DNA of 64,000 nucleotides from assembly GCA_034437555.1 (NCBI GenBank), contig DAOTTQ010000037.1, positions 62,001 to 126,000 on the forward strand, read 5' to 3'. Positions 43,109 through 50,873 of the stretch are shown one piece after another; within the stretch, counting starts at the first letter, position 1, and every line of letters begins with the position of its first letter. Origin of the DNA: JANWYT01 sp034437555. Its GTDB lineage: Bacteria; Chloroflexota; Anaerolineae; Aggregatilineales; Phototrophicaceae. The position numbers were made by a program, and so were the translations under genes. The notes beneath the pieces are model-generated. The model ran no database searches and was not told where the DNA came from. It saw only the letters and a program-made list of their open reading frames with translations.

Positions 43109-43516
43109 ATGCAACACCTAGAAAATTTATGGGGAATAGTCAACATGGTGGGCAAAGTAAGAGACATTGCCCAAGAAACGCGCCGTTGGTCGTTTAATGT
43201 ATCATCACCCACCACATTCTATTGCCACCTTGAGGGCGCAAGCCTTATTATTCGTCACCACAACAAGCCTGCACTACTTTTAGAAACGCAAGTGCTGGTT
43301 AAAAGTGGCTGGCGCATAGAAACCGATGACGATGATGCTGGCGTTTATGTGGTTGCGCGTAAGCTACCCTTCATTGGCACAATGTCACAGCTTACACTCA
43401 TTGCCACCGTCCCATCACAAACGAACCTTATCTTAAAGCTGGAACGTTGTATACTGACTATTGAAAATGTTGCAGATACTATTAGACTAGCTTCTGTTTT
43501 CGCCAGTAGTGTATAA
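43109..43516 (+). CDS. Hypothetical protein, 135 aa
   Basis: The protein is soluble and mostly beta (SFNVSSPTTFYCHLEG; GVYVVARKLPFIGTMSQLTLIATVPSQ), perhaps a small jelly-roll or lipocalin-like fold. GAGAGAGGC precedes the ATG. It is divergent from the GT9-GT26 gene and 31 bases upstream of the globin gene, so it is probably co-transcribed with it. No catalytic motif seen. Confidence 0.7.
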   Translation: MQHLENLWGIVNMVGKVRDIAQETRRWSFNVSSPTTFYCHLEGASLIIRHHNKPALLLETQVLVKSGWRIETDDDDAGVYVVARKLPFIGTMSQLTLIATVPSQTNLILKLERCILTIENVADTIRLASVFASSV

Positions 43517-43547
43517 ATTGCGATTGCGCATTCATTAAGGAGTCATG

Positions 43548-43949
43548 ATGTTAAGTGACGCACAAAAAGAAATCGTTGACCGTACCTATCGCAAAGTGGC
43601 ACAAAGAGCCGATGAGGCAGGCGCTTTGCTGTACAACCATCTCTTTGAACTTGCGCCACAGTTTCGCCCCCTCTTTAAGCAAGAAATAGAAGTACAAGGG
43701 CGCAAGCTCATTCAGCTTATTGGCGTGGCTGTGGCGAGTGTTCATGACATTCATAATTTAGAGGTGGTACTGGGTGATTTAGGGCGTAAGCACGTCGATT
43801 ACGGGGTGGAGGCGCACCATTATGAAGTTGTTGGGCAAGCCCTCTTGCTGACATTGCAAGACTTGTTGCCCATCGAATATGATGACGAAGTAGAACTCGC
43901 ATGGAAAACACTCTATCAAGAGTTACAGATGATCATGATTCCGTCATAA
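43548..43949 (+). CDS. Single-domain bacterial globin (Vgb/HmpA-type)
   Basis: A 133-residue globin. The proximal heme ligand is His82 in GRKHVDYGVEAHHY, a motif of the flavohemoglobin-related single-domain globins, and the AQKEIVDRTYRKV start matches helix A. ATG 43548 is preferred over 43545 because AAGGAG lies five bases before it rather than two. There is no fused reductase domain. It probably binds O2 or NO; nitrosative or microaerobic roles are family-level suggestions. Its own transcript is likely shared with the preceding gene. Confidence 0.85.
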   Translation: MLSDAQKEIVDRTYRKVAQRADEAGALLYNHLFELAPQFRPLFKQEIEVQGRKLIQLIGVAVASVHDIHNLEVVLGDLGRKHVDYGVEAHHYEVVGQALLLTLQDLLPIEYDDEVELAWKTLYQELQMIMIPS

Positions 43950-44055
43950 TATAATCAATAGATTATATATTGTATAAGAAATGCTTGTAAAGAAAGCCGT
44001 TTTACCCTATGATAACAGGGTAATGTAACGTTTAACCCAATGGGAGAATTTTTGT
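43950..44055 (+). promoter_or_regulatory. Palindromic region upstream of rhodanese
   Basis: Two inverted repeats: an AT-rich 8-bp arm pair (ATATAATC/GATTATAT at 43949-43956 and 43961-43968) and TTACCCT-N8-AGGGTAA (44002-44008 and 44017-44023), 32 bases before the ATG. Either could be an operator; no known regulator site recognised. Confidence 0.35.
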
Positions 44056-44931
44056 ATGGTTGATATTCTGCAACGCGGTTATGCCAAGCCTGATGTACTG
44101 GTGTCTACGGAATGGTTGGCACAAAACCTTCACAACACCAACATTCGCATTATCGAATCCAACGAAGACCCCTTACTCTACCCCTCTGGTCACATTCCTG
44201 GCGCAGTAGAAGTAGACTGGACACGCGACCTTAACGACCAAGTGACCCGTGATTATTTGGGGCGTGAAGGCTTTGAAGTCCTTGCCCGTCGCATCGGCAT
44301 TACCCCCGAAACCACTGTAGTATTCTATGGTGATAAAAGCAACTGGTGGGCAACTTATGCGTTTTGGGTTTTCCAACTCTTTGGGCATACCAACGCCAAA
44401 GTACTGGATGGCGGGCGCAAAAAGTGGACAGACGAAGGGCGCGAAGTAACCCGTGAAGTAAAAGAATATACTGCCAGCAATTATGTTGCGCCAGAACGTG
44501 ATGATGTTCGCTATCGTGCTTTCCGTGAGGATGTTAAAAAGCATCTTGAAAAAAGCGGGCAAATGGTTGATGTACGTAGCCCTGCCGAATACACCGGCGA
44601 AAAACTTCACATGGAAGGCTACCCCCAAGAAGGCGCATTGCGTGGCGGTCACATTCCCGGCGCACAAAGCATCCCATGGGCGCGCGCTGCCAATGAAGAT
44701 GGCACATTTAAAACTGCTGAAGAACTAAAGGGCATTTATGTTCAGGAAAAGGGCTTAAGCCCCGATGCCGAAACCATCTCTTATTGCCGTATTGGGGAAC
44801 GCAGCAGCCATACATGGTTTGTGCTTTCGTACTTGCTCGGCTTTGAGAACGTCCGCAACTATGACGGCTCTTGGACGGAATGGGGCAATAGCGTGGGCGT
44901 ACCCATTGTAAAAGGTGCAAACCCCAAATAA
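44056..44931 (+). CDS. Thiosulfate sulfurtransferase (two-domain rhodanese)
   Basis: A 291-residue tandem rhodanese. The N-terminal inactive domain has SGHIPGAVEVDW; the C-terminal active domain has GHIPGAQSIPW and the active-site loop CRIGER with Cys244. The loop and length suggest a thiosulfate:cyanide sulfurtransferase related to actinobacterial CysA/SseA enzymes. GGGAG lies eight to nine bases before the ATG. The gene is followed by a strong terminator. Substrate not distinguishable from 3-mercaptopyruvate by sequence alone. Confidence 0.92.
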   Translation: MVDILQRGYAKPDVLVSTEWLAQNLHNTNIRIIESNEDPLLYPSGHIPGAVEVDWTRDLNDQVTRDYLGREGFEVLARRIGITPETTVVFYGDKSNWWATYAFWVFQLFGHTNAKVLDGGRKKWTDEGREVTREVKEYTASNYVAPERDDVRYRAFREDVKKHLEKSGQMVDVRSPAEYTGEKLHMEGYPQEGALRGGHIPGAQSIPWARAANEDGTFKTAEELKGIYVQEKGLSPDAETISYCRIGERSSHTWFVLSYLLGFENVRNYDGSWTEWGNSVGVPIVKGANPK

Positions 44932-44971
44932 CCCCGTTCTAACACCCATCGCAAAAACACACACTTAAAAC

Positions 44972-44998
44972 AAGGGGCTTAATGCTCCTTTTTTTTTT
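44972..44998 (+). terminator. Rho-independent terminator after rhodanese
   Basis: A 7-bp stem (AAGGGGC with GCTCCTT, one mismatch), 5-base loop, and an uninterrupted run of ten T. The best canonical terminator in the window. Confidence 0.85.
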
Positions 44999-45064
44999 AT
45001 TCCCCTACGATTGTGATAAAAATGATGTATCATATGGGCGTTAAACAACACGGAGACCCCTTAC

Positions 45065-45511
45065 ATGGCACAAACACCAAAAAAACTACGTGACCTTCAA
45101 GAAGACTTTTCCTTCATTACCACCCGCACAGAACGCCAAGAATATCTCATCGAATTAGCCGATACCTTCAGAGATGTGCGCGTTCCAGAAGTCATTGCAC
45201 AAAAACCCTACGATGAGGCACATCGTGTGCCTGCCTGCGAAAGTGATGCCTTTGTGTGGGCGGTGGATAACACCGATGGCACACTCACTTATCACTTTGA
45301 CGTACTTAACCCGCAAGGCTTGTCTGCCATGGCGGTAGCGGTTATCTTGTCACAGGTTGCCAACGATGCCCCCCTAGAAGAAGTGGCAAGCATCAACCCC
45401 GAAATTATCTTTGATTTCTTTGGCAAAGACGTTTCTATGGGCAAGGGGCAAGGCTTAATGGGTATTGTGAACATGGTGGTTTATGAAGCAAAGAAGCGTC
45501 TAAAGGCTTAG
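45065..45511 (+). CDS. sufE: SufE family cysteine-desulfuration protein
   Basis: A 148-residue SufE. The sulfur-accepting Cys58 sits in HRVPACESDAFVW, the PPxxRxxY-type family position. The helical N-terminal LRDLQEDFSFITTRTERQEYLIEL and the GLMGIVNMV C-terminal element agree with the family. It accepts persulfide from a cysteine desulfurase during Fe-S cluster assembly; SufS, B, C, D are not in this window. It follows the rhodanese after a terminator and is 33 bases before the ATP-grasp gene. Confidence 0.9.
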   Translation: MAQTPKKLRDLQEDFSFITTRTERQEYLIELADTFRDVRVPEVIAQKPYDEAHRVPACESDAFVWAVDNTDGTLTYHFDVLNPQGLSAMAVAVILSQVANDAPLEEVASINPEIIFDFFGKDVSMGKGQGLMGIVNMVVYEAKKRLKA

Positions 45512-45544
45512 GTTTATCTCTCACAGAAAGTATGCCAATACCCT

Positions 45545-46441
45545 ATGAAAAAAGTCGTATTTGTCAGTTATCAGTCCCCGTATGGCGAACAAGACTCTAA
45601 CCGCCAAGACGAAGCGTTCTTTAAGCAAGCCCTATTAGAGCGCGACATTCACGTAGAAACCATCGCATGGGACGCGCCAAATATCGCTTGGGCAAACTAT
45701 GATGCGCTGGTTATTCGCACCACATGGGATTACTATTTGCGCTATGAAGAATTTTTGGCGTGGCTAAACGGTGTTATCGCACAGGGCGCAACCTTCTATA
45801 ATGCCCCCTCCCTAATGAAGTGGAACATGGATAAGGTGTATCTGCAAGAACTGGCAAATGAAGGCGTGCGCTTATTGCCCACCGTCTTTATCGCCCAAAA
45901 CCGCAGCGCAAATTTAGCCCAAATTATCGCTTCACAGGGCTGGCAAGAAGCCGTTGTAAAACCCACCATAAGCGGTGGCGGTGACAACACATGGCGCGTA
46001 AAACCCCATGAAGCCCAAACTATGCAAGAACGCCTTAATGAGCAAGTGACAAAAACAGGCATTATGATTCAGCAGTACGCCACACAAATTAGCGAAGGCG
46101 AATACTCGTTTGTCTTCTTCAATGGGCTATTTAGCCACGCCACGCGCAAAGTTCCTGCCGAAGGCGATATGTTTGTGCATGAGCATCGTGGGGGTAGCAC
46201 GTACACCTTTAACGCTCCTTCCGAGATGGTGGCAAAAGCCTCTAATATCTTGCGTATTGCCCAACGCCTTACGGGTCAATTGCCCCTCTATGCGCGTGTG
46301 GACTGCATCATTGAAGGCGATGAGCTTATCTTAATGGAGTTAGAAGTGGTTGAACCGTATTTGTATATGCCCTATGCGGATGAGTACGCCAAACAACGAT
46401 TTGCAGACGCACTCGCCCAAAGGTTAGAGAGCAACACATGA
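45545..46441 (+). CDS. ATP-grasp protein (RimK/DcsG-like)
   Basis: A 298-residue ATP-grasp enzyme. The N-terminal domain is Rossmann-like (KKVVFVSYQSPYGEQDS; LVIRTTWDYYLRYEEF). The ATP-binding half has NMDKVYLQELA, VVKPTISGGGDNT near residue 138 as the glycine-rich loop, and ELEVVEPYLYMPYAD with an acidic metal-binding segment. The family ligates an acid to an amine or thiol. It overlaps the next gene by four bases (ATGA). The product is unknown. D-cycloserine biosynthesis protein DcsG-type enzymes are the closest motif match I can recall. Confidence 0.8.
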   Translation: MKKVVFVSYQSPYGEQDSNRQDEAFFKQALLERDIHVETIAWDAPNIAWANYDALVIRTTWDYYLRYEEFLAWLNGVIAQGATFYNAPSLMKWNMDKVYLQELANEGVRLLPTVFIAQNRSANLAQIIASQGWQEAVVKPTISGGGDNTWRVKPHEAQTMQERLNEQVTKTGIMIQQYATQISEGEYSFVFFNGLFSHATRKVPAEGDMFVHEHRGGSTYTFNAPSEMVAKASNILRIAQRLTGQLPLYARVDCIIEGDELILMELEVVEPYLYMPYADEYAKQRFADALAQRLESNT

Positions 46442-46824
46442 TTTATCACATCACCACCCACCAAGCGTGGCAAGAAGCCCAAGCCATCGGCACATACACC
46501 GCCCCATCACTGGCGATAGAGGGCTTTATTCACGCTTCTACCGCCCTACAAGTGCCAAAGGTTGCTAATGCCTTTTATCGTGATATTCCCGATTTAGTGC
46601 TGTTGCACCTTGATGACACGCGCCTAGAAGCCTCCCTAAAGTGGGAAGCCCCCGTTCATCCTAATAATGCACCGACTAATGGCACACCCATCAATGGCAC
46701 ACCCACAGATGAAACCGTTACAGAGCAATTTCCGCACATCTACGGTAGCATTAGCCTAGATGAAGTCGTTAAAGTCACAGACCTCTTGCCCGATACAGAA
46801 GGCAATTTTCACTTTACGGCGTAA
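46438..46824 (+). CDS. DUF952 protein with a short repeat insertion
   Basis: A 128-residue DUF952 protein (a small alpha/beta family), with YHITTHQAWQEAQ, GFIHASTALQVPKVAN and VLLHLDDTRLE motifs, and the FPHIYGSISLDEVVKV C-terminal element. An insertion near residues 76-90 (NNAPTNGTPINGTPTDET) is made of degenerate five-residue repeats encoded by 15-base tandem copies at 46675-46704. It is translationally coupled to the ATP-grasp gene. Its 3' end overlaps the convergent GT39 gene by 11 bases. Function unknown. Confidence 0.85.
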   Translation: MIYHITTHQAWQEAQAIGTYTAPSLAIEGFIHASTALQVPKVANAFYRDIPDLVLLHLDDTRLEASLKWEAPVHPNNAPTNGTPINGTPTDETVTEQFPHIYGSISLDEVVKVTDLLPDTEGNFHFTA

Positions 46825-48631
46825 GTTCTAGCGGATAGGACATTAGTCGTTCTCCCGTTTGCCACTCATACACCACCAAAACGGCTTGATAGGCAACCTC
46901 TGTTAAGCCGTCAGCGTTAATGCTTAAGGTTTGGCATGGGTATGGGCGTACATCGGGCAAGCCTGCGTCACTTTGGCGCAACAATGCCCCATTTTCATCA
47001 AGTAAGTGCAAGCCCACCGAATAAATACCTGTAGGCAACGCGCTTGCATCCCACAGAACGCTCACACGATAACCTTGTGCTTCATGAATCATGCGTTGCG
47101 CCACAATGTTGAGTGTGTTGCTTGCACCTTGTCCTACGGGATGGCGCAGGTAAAACCGCAGCTCGCCATCAGGATGGGTAACAGGCGCATCGCATAGGCT
47201 AAATTGTGTATTGAGAACGTATTGCACCACGCCCAGATTATTATCAAACGGCACATTTGGCACGATGGCTGTCCACACGGCATCAATGCCGTTTAGGGCT
47301 TCGTTGACCGCTTGCAAATACTCATTATCGCTATCGGCTTGCGAAAGGTTCATTAGCCCCACTTGTTCGCGTTTGGCGTGGGGAATGCCTTCGGTTAAAT
47401 AGTCCAACACAAACAATCCAAACGGCTCATCATCAGGGGGCAAAAAGTGCCAGATGATGCTGTCTTGTGCTGTGCTGTGGGTGCGTAAATGCGCTTGTGC
47501 CAATGCTAAACCCGCAGAAGGAGCGCGGTAAATTTGCCCAAATAAGCCTGCTATAAAGGCAGGGTTTAGTGATTGAAGCACGCCCGCCCCCCCCCAAACC
47601 ACCAGCAGGAGCGCAATAGGTACGCCACGCTTGCTCGTTTCACGCATTCCCACCGCCACCCACAACGCCAAGGGGGGAAACAGAAATATCAAGTAGCGCA
47701 AATGCACCATAAACGGAATCAGGGCGTTAATGAGTATCACCAAGAGCAGCGACACCCCAAGCCAAAGCCAAATTAGGCGCATCTCTAAGGACTTTAAGCG
47801 TAAGCCCATCCACGCCAACAATGCCCATAACGCCACATTCGCATTAGCAAACGTCACAATCAAGTTGGGTGCAATCTCATACCAGCGCATTGAAGTATCG
47901 GCTCTGGAACTAGCGACACCCCGTTCTGCTACACCAAACGCCACCGTCAGCCATGGCGCATACGCCAGACCCGCCAGCACCAATGCAAACATCATCCCCC
48001 ACCATGCCCGTGAACGCCTAAATGTGAGCAAGTGAAACACTCCCAAAACCGCCCCCACCGACAACGCCACATAATGCGAGTACGCCAGTGCCGTCATGCT
48101 GGCAAATACGCCCACGCGCCAACCCCACGCCGTACTCGACCGCCCACGCCAATAACACCACGCCACCAACACCGTATAAAACGCCACTTGGGTATAGGCG
48201 CGTGCTTCATGCAAATAGTCGATAAAAAACGCCGACAAGCCCAGCACCACCGCGCCATAAAAGCCTACCTGCGCACCAAACATCTCACGCCCAAGCCTTG
48301 CCATGCCTGCCACTGCCAACACACCATAAAAGAGCGAGTACAGGCGCACCACAAAAGGCGCATCCCCCAAGAAAGACCCCCACGCCCCTAGCGAAAAATA
48401 ATACAACGCGCCCATCCCGCCGGGGTCAACCTCTATGATGCGCCGATAAATTTCTTGGGGGGCAACCGACCCATAAGGGGGCGTTCCCGACTTAAAGATA
48501 GACCAGTATTCATCCACAAACACAATGTCAGCGTTTAGCATCCGCGCCCCAAGTGCCGTTACCATCAGCAACAGCCCCACTGTCGCCCACAATCGCGCGT
48601 GATTTGTTTTTATTGTTGTTTGTGGTGTCAC
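46814..48631 (-). CDS. GT39-type (PMT/ArnT-like) membrane glycosyltransferase
   Basis: A 605-residue protein with about ten membrane helices in the first ~370 residues and a soluble C-terminal domain. The acidic DIVFVDEYWSIF motif in the first extracytoplasmic loop and the AVRLYSLFYGV-like region match the ArnT/PMT fold of polyprenyl-phosphate-sugar dependent transferases. A C-terminal extracytoplasmic domain of ~230 residues is strand-rich. It transfers a sugar from a lipid carrier on the outer face of the membrane; acceptor unknown. Possible use of the lipid-linked sugar made by the GT2 at 4703 is inference. Confidence 0.82.
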   Translation of the reverse strand: MTPQTTIKTNHARLWATVGLLLMVTALGARMLNADIVFVDEYWSIFKSGTPPYGSVAPQEIYRRIIEVDPGGMGALYYFSLGAWGSFLGDAPFVVRLYSLFYGVLAVAGMARLGREMFGAQVGFYGAVVLGLSAFFIDYLHEARAYTQVAFYTVLVAWCYWRGRSSTAWGWRVGVFASMTALAYSHYVALSVGAVLGVFHLLTFRRSRAWWGMMFALVLAGLAYAPWLTVAFGVAERGVASSRADTSMRWYEIAPNLIVTFANANVALWALLAWMGLRLKSLEMRLIWLWLGVSLLLVILINALIPFMVHLRYLIFLFPPLALWVAVGMRETSKRGVPIALLLVVWGGAGVLQSLNPAFIAGLFGQIYRAPSAGLALAQAHLRTHSTAQDSIIWHFLPPDDEPFGLFVLDYLTEGIPHAKREQVGLMNLSQADSDNEYLQAVNEALNGIDAVWTAIVPNVPFDNNLGVVQYVLNTQFSLCDAPVTHPDGELRFYLRHPVGQGASNTLNIVAQRMIHEAQGYRVSVLWDASALPTGIYSVGLHLLDENGALLRQSDAGLPDVRPYPCQTLSINADGLTEVAYQAVLVVYEWQTGERLMSYPLELTP

Positions 48632-48908
48632 GGTGTATTTGCCCTTTGGTTTATCAAGATACTGTGGGCAAATTGTAACGGATAGAGAGATAAGAACGTA
48701 GCATTAAAAAAGGAGCTTCGCGCCCCCTTATGGTGTTTTGTAGGGTAGTACCCTGATTGCCAGTCCCTGATTTTTACAGGGTTTTACCCAAACGCCACCA
48801 CTTTTTGCAAAAAGTGGGCATGAAAGGGTCGAGGGATGCTAATCCCTTGTGGATGTTCGAGGGCAAAGCCCTCAAGAAAAAACAACTGGCAATCACGGTA
48901 TGGTAGTA
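48632..48908. other. Intergenic region with structured palindromic element
   Basis: A 277-base gap between the GT39 and nitroreductase genes without a coding region. Its left part (48632-48740) would hold the GT39 promoter (ATTGTA at 48672-48677 reads TACAAT on the minus strand). Its right part (48750-48899) is a set of nested inverted repeats listed separately. Confidence 0.6.
48750..48899. repeat. 150-bp palindromic element with terminal inverted repeats
   Basis: Outer inverted repeats of 15 bases with one mismatch (ACCCTGATTGCCAGT at 48750-48764; its complement at 48885-48899) enclose at least four internal hairpins: CCCTG/CAGGG (48765-48769 with 48777-48781), a perfect 20-base palindrome centred on TTTGCAAA (48798-48817), AGGGAT/ATCCCT (48832-48847), and GAGGGC/GCCCTC (48859-48873). 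No ORF crosses it. It resembles a REP- or MITE-like element or a structured RNA. Only one copy is in this window. Confidence 0.6.
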
Positions 48909-49664
48909 CTATTCGAACCGAAAGCCTAAACGCTCTAACACCCCGCGTAAATGGGTACGAATGGGCTTATTAAAGCGTTCCGCAATAAAGCCCGTCCACG
49001 CCGCATCTATTGTTTCTCGCCCTTCGCTACGATAGTGCGTCGCCAGTGCGTTATCATGTGCTTGCAAGTCGGCGATAATATCGCTGGTTTTATAGTGTTC
49101 GTGATGCACCACCACGCCCTGCGGTAAGCGTGGCTTTTGGTTAGGAATCACTTCAGGGTAGCCAATGCACAAGCCATACGCCACATAAACGCCCTGCGGC
49201 AAACCCAAAAGTTCGGCAACCTCATAAGGGTGGTTCCGCATCGCGCCAATCATCACCGTACCTAAACCCACCGATTCGGCGGCAATCGCCAAAGACATCC
49301 CCACAAGGCTGGCATCAATGGTTGCAATCAGAAAAGATTCTAAGTTGGGGTGTGTTGTTTCGCCGTGGAGTTGGGCGGCAACGTTCATCCGATACATATC
49401 GGCACACAACGCCACAAAAACAGGCGCAACCTCAATATGCTTTTGCCCGCCCGCTAGTTCAGCAAGTTTCGCCTTCTTTTGGGGGTCACGCACAACGATA
49501 AGGCTATAGGTTTGGGTATTGCTAGAAGTAGGAGAACGACGTGCAGCTTCAATTAATGTGTTAAGCAATTCATCGCTAATAGGGTCTGTGCTATACTTGC
49601 GAACACTCACGTGCGTGTTAAGGGTGTCGATTGCGGATGAAGAAATAATTGTTTCCAACGCCAT
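48909..49664 (-). CDS. NfsA-type NAD(P)H nitroreductase family protein
   Basis: A 251-residue FMN-dependent nitroreductase. SVRKYSTDPISDELLNTLIEAARRSPTSSNTQTY is the start of the FMN site; QNYSLIVVRD, IATIDASLVGMSLAI and GLCIGYP near residue 160 match the NfsA/FRP subfamily. ATG 49664 is chosen because AGGAG precedes it; longer in-frame codons to 49742 lack a site. It probably reduces nitro compounds or flavins with NAD(P)H. It shares a short divergent region with the TolB-like gene. Confidence 0.87.
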   Translation of the reverse strand: MALETIISSSAIDTLNTHVSVRKYSTDPISDELLNTLIEAARRSPTSSNTQTYSLIVVRDPQKKAKLAELAGGQKHIEVAPVFVALCADMYRMNVAAQLHGETTHPNLESFLIATIDASLVGMSLAIAAESVGLGTVMIGAMRNHPYEVAELLGLPQGVYVAYGLCIGYPEVIPNQKPRLPQGVVVHHEHYKTSDIIADLQAHDNALATHYRSEGRETIDAAWTGFIAERFNKPIRTHLRGVLERLGFRFE

Positions 49665-49758
49665 GCTTGCGCTCCTATCGTTTGTTCTTACACTAGACTT
49701 ATGTACATCAGCACATCTTACTACACGCCCCACCGAGTACACAGGAATAAGTTCTTAT

Positions 49759-50841
49759 ATGAAAAAATTCTCACGCTTATGGCTGATGCTTTTCATTGCA
49801 ATACTAGGCTTGCCCACAATGGCACAGCCCGACTTTGCTAATCATACATGGGAAGTGTATTTACAGCGTCGCGTTACGCCCAATGGCTCTGACCGCCTTA
49901 CCTTTATTGACGTACTCACAGGCGATAGTACCACTACCGAAGTCAGTGGCGAGCGTTACACGCCTACCAGCAACGGGATACTTTACTTTGATTACTTTAA
50001 TCAGCGCGTGATGCTTGTGGGTACAGATGGGTTGCCCCGAACTCACCCCTTTATTCAAATTACGCAAGGTACACGGCGCGTTGATTGGATTGTGAGCCGT
50101 GACGGACGCACTATCGCATGGACGGTAACACAAGGCGAAGCCAACGCCCTCACCACACAAACCTCTATTGCCACCATTGACGGAGCAAACAGGCGCGACG
50201 TGCTAACCGATGGTCCCCGTGACGGGATTCGTGCCATGCCTGTGGCTTTTAGCATCGAGCAAGACGCGCTCTATATGGACGCACAACCCGACGGCTTAGG
50301 GCGTTTTGTGGCATATGCGCAATATGGGGGGTTGTTTCGGCTAGACCTTGAAACTAGCGAAATTACGCCGTTGCCCGATGAGCCTTCGTGTTATTGTGGG
50401 GCGGGCTTTAGGGCGGGGCAATTTTTACGGCTTGCGCTTTCTACCACTCTCAATGGCTTTGATGTGCGCGTTTATGATTTAGAGCGCAATCAGTCACAAG
50501 TCATCACATCCTTGCCCATTGGCAACTATACCCAAGCGGGCGATATTCTTATTTCTCCTGATGGCACACGAGCCGTTTACGCACTCTCTCAAGTGTCGGG
50601 GTTTGGCACATCCAGCCAGTCTGTACAAACGGTCTTTATGCTCATAGACCTACGAAGCTACACACAATTCGCCCTTACTAGCCCCATCACAACCTATGTT
50701 CAGCCCATCCGTTGGACAGAGGACAATACCGCCATTGTGTTCACTAGCCCTCAGGTGAGTGGCACATGGAAAATTAGCCTTGCAGATAGGGAATTAAAAA
50801 AGGTTGCCGAAGCAACCTATATTGGTAAATTAGAAAATTAA
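49759..50841 (+). CDS. Secreted TolB-like beta-propeller protein
   Basis: A 360-residue exported protein. ATG 49759 starts a signal peptide (KKFSRLWLMLFIAILGLPT, cleavage near MAQ). The body has repeating strand units such as DRLTFIDVLTGD, WIVSRDGRTIAWTV, and LISPDGTRAVYALS, typical of TolB/WD40-like DPP propellers of six or seven blades. No catalytic domain. AGGAATAAG sits upstream. It could bind a ligand or protein outside the membrane. Confidence 0.78.
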   Translation: MKKFSRLWLMLFIAILGLPTMAQPDFANHTWEVYLQRRVTPNGSDRLTFIDVLTGDSTTTEVSGERYTPTSNGILYFDYFNQRVMLVGTDGLPRTHPFIQITQGTRRVDWIVSRDGRTIAWTVTQGEANALTTQTSIATIDGANRRDVLTDGPRDGIRAMPVAFSIEQDALYMDAQPDGLGRFVAYAQYGGLFRLDLETSEITPLPDEPSCYCGAGFRAGQFLRLALSTTLNGFDVRVYDLERNQSQVITSLPIGNYTQAGDILISPDGTRAVYALSQVSGFGTSSQSVQTVFMLIDLRSYTQFALTSPITTYVQPIRWTEDNTAIVFTSPQVSGTWKISLADRELKKVAEATYIGKLEN

Positions 50842-50873
50842 ATAGCGTTTACAAATTACGCTGCGATAAGTGC

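Noticed and set aside
44007..44024. Resemblance to the I-SceI homing-endonuclease site (GATAACAGGGTAAT shared)
   Set aside because: The 14-base match is partial (the first bases of the 18-base site differ) and there is no homing endonuclease or intron. It is explained by the inverted repeat upstream of the rhodanese.
47573..48391. Plus-strand ORFs (60-119 aa) opposite the GT39 gene
   Set aside because: Their products are dominated by His, Pro, Arg and Gln, lack ribosome sites, and overlap a well-supported membrane-protein gene on the other strand.
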